Assembly (NCBI GenBank): GCA_002696995.1
Contig: NZUF01000020.1
Span: 28,450-35,483 of the forward strand
DNA length: 7,034 bases
Direction: 5' to 3'
From: Flammeovirgaceae bacterium
GTDB taxonomy: Bacteria > Bacteroidota > Bacteroidia > Cytophagales > MED-G16
A program made the position numbers and the translations under genes. Positions within the stretch are counted from its first letter, which is position 1. The number at the start of each line of letters is the position of its first letter. Below the pieces are notes generated by a model. It did no database searches and was not told where the DNA came from. It saw nothing but the letters and a program-made list of their open reading frames with translations. Below are positions 1 through 4,900 of the stretch, piece after piece.

Positions 1-971
1 TCTGGCATATTTGAAGAAAAATACAGTCTAGTTCCGTCCTTGCTAATAGACGGGTGCATTACAGAGTATTCATTATTATTAAAAGGTAAATTCCTAACTC
101 TCGATAAAGTTCCATTATTATAACTTGCTGAGTATATGTTTAGGTGTAGTGCGTCATCCCTCCCTGATTTGGTTCCAGACCTAGTAAAATAAACCATCTT
201 ACCATCTTCTGAGACAACAGCAGGACCATCCTGAAATGCAGTATTCATCTCCGCTCCAGAGATAAGCTTTGCATCGTATGAGTAGACACTGTCCTCTGTA
301 AATTCAGAATTAAAAAGATTGAAAGTGGGTCTCTCAGGTCTAATATATTTTCCCCTACTGATTTTTCCAGTATTTTGAATTCCAGATGAGGTAAACATCA
401 TCCTAATATCTTCTCCATTGTCTCCGGAGCGGATAGCATATCCACCAAAATCTGATAACTCAGTGTTTGTAGCTAAGTTTTTAAGGTCGTAATCACTTAT
501 AGTATTAAGGAGAGCCTGGTAGTAGTTATCGTCAGTCTCAAAAAGTGAGACTCTAACTTCTCTTGCCTTCTGTCTTGCGTATTTCTTTCTATTCTTATTT
601 GCCTCGTTGTACTGTCCTGTGATGTCTTGGAGTTGAGAGAGGTTAAGGTAGTCCTCTGGCTCGATATCATCTCCTGCATTTACTATTGTCTCAAACATGA
701 CAAGTGCCTTGTCTAAGGAGTCAATCTCTCTATAAGAAAGTGCAAGATTCCTCTGAACTTCTACTCTTGGGTTCACTACTTTCTCGTACCTTTCGACTGC
801 CTTACCAAAGCTTTCATTATTATAATGAAAATTACCCCAGTTTATATTTTTAGTATTATCATCACCTTTACTTAACTCAAATAGTGGAAATCTACTCTTC
901 TTATCTTCTACTTCTTGAGAGAGAGAAACTAAAGGTAATAAAAGAAATATCGTAAAAAGTATTCTATTCAT
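1..971 (-). CDS. TPR/PD40 repeat protein, N-terminal part (probable OmpA-family envelope protein), 3' end outside window
   Basis: I translated this frame by hand: 323 codons from an ATG at 971 run without a stop to the left edge, so the C-terminus is missing. Residues 1-18 form a signal peptide (MNRILFTIFLLLPLVSLS, then Q19) with no lipobox cysteine. Residues about 44-134 are helical and TPR-like (for example NESFGKAVERYEKV and LALSYREIDSLDKALVMFE). Residues 245-265 and 303-323 are PD40/WD40-like blades (DGPAVVSEDGKMVYFTRS and MHPSISKDGTRLYFSSN). In Bacteroidota, proteins that start this way beside a PorP/SprF gene are commonly about 600-700 residues and end in a peptidoglycan-binding OmpA domain; here that ending is inferred, not seen. 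The start lies 2 bases after the PorP/SprF stop, which points to one transcript and coupled translation. No clear Shine-Dalgarno is visible, as is common in this phylum. Likely role: periplasmic or outer-membrane-associated accessory of the secretion/adhesin set. Confidence 0.85.
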   Translation of the reverse strand, partial: MNRILFTIFLLLPLVSLSQEVEDKKSRFPLFELSKGDDNTKNINWGNFHYNNESFGKAVERYEKVVNPRVEVQRNLALSYREIDSLDKALVMFETIVNAGDDIEPEDYLNLSQLQDITGQYNEANKNRKKYARQKAREVRVSLFETDDNYYQALLNTISDYDLKNLATNTELSDFGGYAIRSGDNGEDIRMMFTSSGIQNTGKISRGKYIRPERPTFNLFNSEFTEDSVYSYDAKLISGAEMNTAFQDGPAVVSEDGKMVYFTRSGTKSGRDDALHLNIYSASYNNGTLSRVRNLPFNNNEYSVMHPSISKDGTRLYFSSNMP

Positions 972-973
972 AT

Positions 974-1942
974 CTAAAAGTATCTAGGTGATTTGATTAT
1001 ATCTTTCTTCTTGAACATAAAATCATACCTTAGCATTATCTCGTGACTTCCTCCGTTGTACTTAAACGTAGTATTTCCTAGTGAGTAGTCGTAAGTATAA
1101 CCTATTGCTATATTATCATTTAAATTAATTCCTGCCATTAGTCCGAGTCCTCCACCAACTTTAGCAGTTGGTATAATTCTTCCCATAGCTGTCCTAGCCA
1201 TACCACCTAGCCAGAAAAAGTCTTTAAATACTGCATAGGCACTAATATCCATAGTAACAGGAGCATTCTTAGTCATCTTAAAGTATACACTTGGCCTTAA
1301 CTTAATATCTCTACTAATCTCAAATAATGCACCTCCAATCGCAAATAAATGTCTCTGTGATTGGTCAAATTCTTTTTCTAATAAATTTGGTACTGATAAT
1401 CCTGCGTACCACTTCGTAGTATTATAGTACACTCCAGCTCCTACATTTGGAAGAAATTTCTTTCTTACGTCTCTACTAAATGAAGGGTCTATCTGGTCAG
1501 GATCTCCCGCATCTAAATCTAACATTGAGAAGTCAGAGCTGTACGCATTACCTCCACCTTTTATTCCAAATGAGAGTTTATGTCCACTCTGGCTTACCTT
1601 TAAGTGGTAAGCTAAATCTATTGCAAAATATGTAGATTTTATTGGTCCTATCTTATCATTAAGTACAGATAAACCAAAACCAAGTTCGTCGTTAAAAAGA
1701 GGTGAGTTTAGTGAAAGAGTCTGTGTCCTAGGGGCCCCGTCAAAATTTATCCACTGAGATCTCAGCACAGAAAGCACACTTAGTACCTCTCTAGAACCAA
1801 CATAACCTGGATTTATTGCCTGAGTATTGAACATGTAATGACTAAACATAGCGTCCTGTTGCGCTCTAGCTGTGAAACTAGCACTTAAAACAACTAAAAA
1901 CAATATTACTTTTCTCATCATTACTTTCACAAATTTATTCAT
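974..1942 (-). CDS. PorP/SprF family type IX secretion system outer-membrane protein
   Basis: With the ATG at 1942 this is a 322-residue protein, a normal length for the PorP/SprF family. Residues 1-27 form a signal peptide with a long basic N-region, hydrophobic core VILFLVVLSA and an ARA|QQ cleavage site. Next come family hallmarks: MFSHYMFNTQAINPGYVGSR, then QWINFDGAPRTQTLSLNSP, then GFGLSVLNDKIGP. Alternating beta-strand texture follows, consistent with an outer-membrane barrel, and it ends in the typical SPRYF. PorP is a T9SS component and SprF is needed for export of SprB, a type B cargo, in F. johnsoniae. The gene directly upstream encodes a type B cargo, so the inferred job is a dedicated export or anchoring partner for it. 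Start choice: the ATG overlaps the upstream stop by 8 bases. ATGs at 1921 and 1918 would give a more usual signal peptide (MMRKV or MRKV) and cannot be excluded. A TTG at 1963 is less likely. Confidence 0.93.
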   Translation of the reverse strand: MNKFVKVMMRKVILFLVVLSASFTARAQQDAMFSHYMFNTQAINPGYVGSREVLSVLSVLRSQWINFDGAPRTQTLSLNSPLFNDELGFGLSVLNDKIGPIKSTYFAIDLAYHLKVSQSGHKLSFGIKGGGNAYSSDFSMLDLDAGDPDQIDPSFSRDVRKKFLPNVGAGVYYNTTKWYAGLSVPNLLEKEFDQSQRHLFAIGGALFEISRDIKLRPSVYFKMTKNAPVTMDISAYAVFKDFFWLGGMARTAMGRIIPTAKVGGGLGLMAGINLNDNIAIGYTYDYSLGNTTFKYNGGSHEIMLRYDFMFKKKDIIKSPRYF

Positions 1943-1950
1943 TTCCTCTT
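1935..1950 (-). promoter_or_regulatory. Stop/start overlap and purine-rich segment coupling the giant gene to porP/sprF-like gene
   Basis: Read on the minus strand the junction is AAGAGGAAATGAATAA: the ATG of the second gene precedes and overlaps the TAA of the first. AGAGGA is Shine-Dalgarno-like but only one base from this ATG, so ribosome re-initiation is more likely than independent loading. If the true start is the ATG at 1921, the same AGAGGA lies about 22 bases upstream, too far to act as its ribosome site. Confidence 0.5.
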
Positions 1951-4900
1951 CTAATATAAACAAAACCTTTTCTGTATCTGTTATCTTCCTCTACTGCATT
2001 TCCATCAATATCTGTGTCACCTAGGTCAATAACAAAGAAGTATACAGTCTCTGGCAATAATTTACCATTAGTATTACCAAAGTTAGCAATTCCTTCAAAA
2101 TATTTCTGAGGGTCATCATTTTTATAACCTTCCATCTCAAATACCTTAAGTTCCCACCTGTTATATATCTGCACGACACTATTAGGATAGTAGTCTATTC
2201 CCGTAATAACCCAGTTATCATTTGTTCCGTCACTATTTGGAGAGAATCCTTGAGGTATGTGAAGGTCTCTAAACTTGACGTCAAGTACTGTAGCTTCAGA
2301 TAGTACGAAAGCACATCTATAACCCGTAGCAGTAACTTTCACTCTATATAACGTGTTATCAAACTCATCGAATGACACGTCAGATATAGTCATCGAGTCG
2401 GTGTCTATACCGCTGAACTGTAGGTCATTAGCCAGATCAGACCACGTAGTGTCTTGCTCGTCGTCAGAGACAACACCCATCTGCCACTGGTACTCAGCAG
2501 GTAAGTCACCGTCAACCGTCACACCAACAGCGTAAGAAACATTATCTCCCTGGAATACTGTTCCAGCATCCTGAGGTTGAGAAGTGATATTTACTACAAG
2601 TATCAATGCATCATAGCAATCTAACACACCGTTATTATCAGAATCCACAGGAAGCACATAACCTTCTTCTTCATCAGTTACCACAAGACCATTATCGTCA
2701 ATCTCAGGAAGACCAACTCCTAATATACCGTCACCATCAAGGTCAGCAAACCCAGCTTCTACCACGTCATTACATCCGTCGTCGTCACTGTCTAAGTCTA
2801 AGTAGTTAGGTATTCCATCATCTAAGTCTTCAGTGACATCACTATTAGGTTGCCCAGTATCCTCAGAACCATCAGCCATACCGTCGTTGTCTGCATCTAC
2901 ATAACCCACATCGTCAGAGTCGATCATACCGTCGTCGTTAGTATCTAAGTCAGTAAACTCATTTGTGCCGTCTTCGTCGAAGTCCGCGTCGATTCCGTCT
3001 CCACCCTCAACTACATCAAATATACCGTCGTTATCTGAGTCAAGGTCTTGGTAGTCATTTGCTCCGTCACCGTCAGAGTCGATAACAGGAGTGTCCTCAG
3101 TCTGATCTGCCATACCGTCGTTATCAGCATCTACAAACGTGAAGTCAACGTCATTATCTAAGGTGTCAATCATTCCGTCTCCGTTAGTATCAAATACACC
3201 GTCTCCACCTTCAATAACATCCTGGATACCGTCGTTATCAGAGTCAATATCTACAAAGTCAGGGTTTCCGTCATTATCAGTATTTGTTACAGGAGTAGTC
3301 TCAGAGTCGTCGTCCATTCCGTCAGAGTCAGAATCAGAATATCCTGTATCAGAGTCATTGATTACACCATCATCATTAGTGTCAAGAGAGCTATCTCCAC
3401 CTTCTTCCACGTCGTAGATACCATCATTATCAGAGTCGATATCTAAGTGGTTAGGTAAGCTGTCTCCATCAGAATCTAATACGTCTGTAGGCTCAGAGTC
3501 GTCGTCCATTCCGTCTCCGTCAGTATCTGTGTAATCGCTGTCGTTAGAGTCAATAGCACCGTCTCCATTGGTGTCAAGGTTACCGTCACCAGACTCAGTG
3601 ACATCATGAATTCCATCATTATCAGAGTCAATATCTAAGTAATCAGGAACACCGTCAGAGTCGCTATCAGTCTCAGGAGTTAACTCTGCTGTGTCGTTCA
3701 TACCGTTACCGTCAAGATCAAAGTATCCGTTGTCTTGAGAACAAATACACCCAATCACACCGTCTCCGTCTACGTCAAGGTCACTGTCTCCACCCTCTAA
3801 AACATCAAATATACCGTCGTTATCAGAGTCAATATCTTGGAAGTCTGGCACAAGGTCATTATCTGTATTTGTCACTGATGTAGACTCTGCGTCATCGTCC
3901 ATTCCGTCTCCGTCAGTATCTGTGAATCCAGTATCTCCAGAGTTTATTACACCGTCATTATTAGTGTCTAAGTCACCGTCTCCACCCTCTTCAACATCAA
4001 AAATACCGTCGTTATCAGAGTCAATATCTATATAGTCTGGGATACCGTCTCCTAGCTGGTCTCCGTCTGTGTGTACTACTGGAGTAGATTCTGAGTCATC
4101 GTCCATTCCGTCTCCGTCCGCGTCAACATAACCGTCATCATTAGGATCAATTGTACCGTCTCCATTAGTGTCAAGGTTACCGTCTCCACCCTCAATTACG
4201 TCATGTATACCGTCGTCGTCAGAGTCGATATCTAGGTAATTAGGAACTCCGTCAGAGTCACTGTCAAGTTCAGAAGTCAATTCTGCTGTGTCGTTCATAC
4301 CGTCACCGTCAAGATCAAAGTATCCACTATCCTCAGAGCATATACATCCAATGACACCGTCTCCGTCCACGTCTAGGTCTCCGTCTCCACCTTCTACAAC
4401 ATCAAATATTCCGTCGTTATCAGAGTCAATATCTTGGTAGTCAGGGATAAGGTCAAAATCACTGTTTGTAACTAGAGTAGTTTCTGCTGTGTCGTCCATT
4501 CCGTCATCATCAGCATCTACAAAACCTGTGTCATTTGAGTCAATTACTCCGTCATTGTTAGTGTCTAAGTCACCGTCTCCACCTTCTTCCACGTCGAATA
4601 TACCGTCGTTATCAGAGTCTATATCTAGGTAGTCAGGGATTCCGTCACCTAGCTGGTCTCCGTCAGTGTGTACTACTGGAGTAGACTCCGCGTCATCATC
4701 CATTCCGTCTTCGTCGACATCTGAGTAACCTGTGTCATTGGTGTCAATAACTCCGTCATTATTAGTGTCTAGACCTCCGTCTCCGCCCTCATCAACATCA
4801 AATATTCCGTCGTTGTCAGAATCGATATCTAAATAATTAGGTTTGCCGTCTCCGTCATTATCAGGTACACTAGTAGGCTCAGAGCTGTCGTCCATTCCGT

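Noticed and set aside
497..679. Minus-strand 60-residue open frame
   Set aside because: It is an out-of-frame reading inside the TPR region of the third gene, whose 323-codon frame has clear domains.
972..1000. Terminator or promoter between the second and third genes
   Set aside because: The gap is only 2 bases and I see no GC-rich hairpin followed by a T run in the flanking coding sequence.
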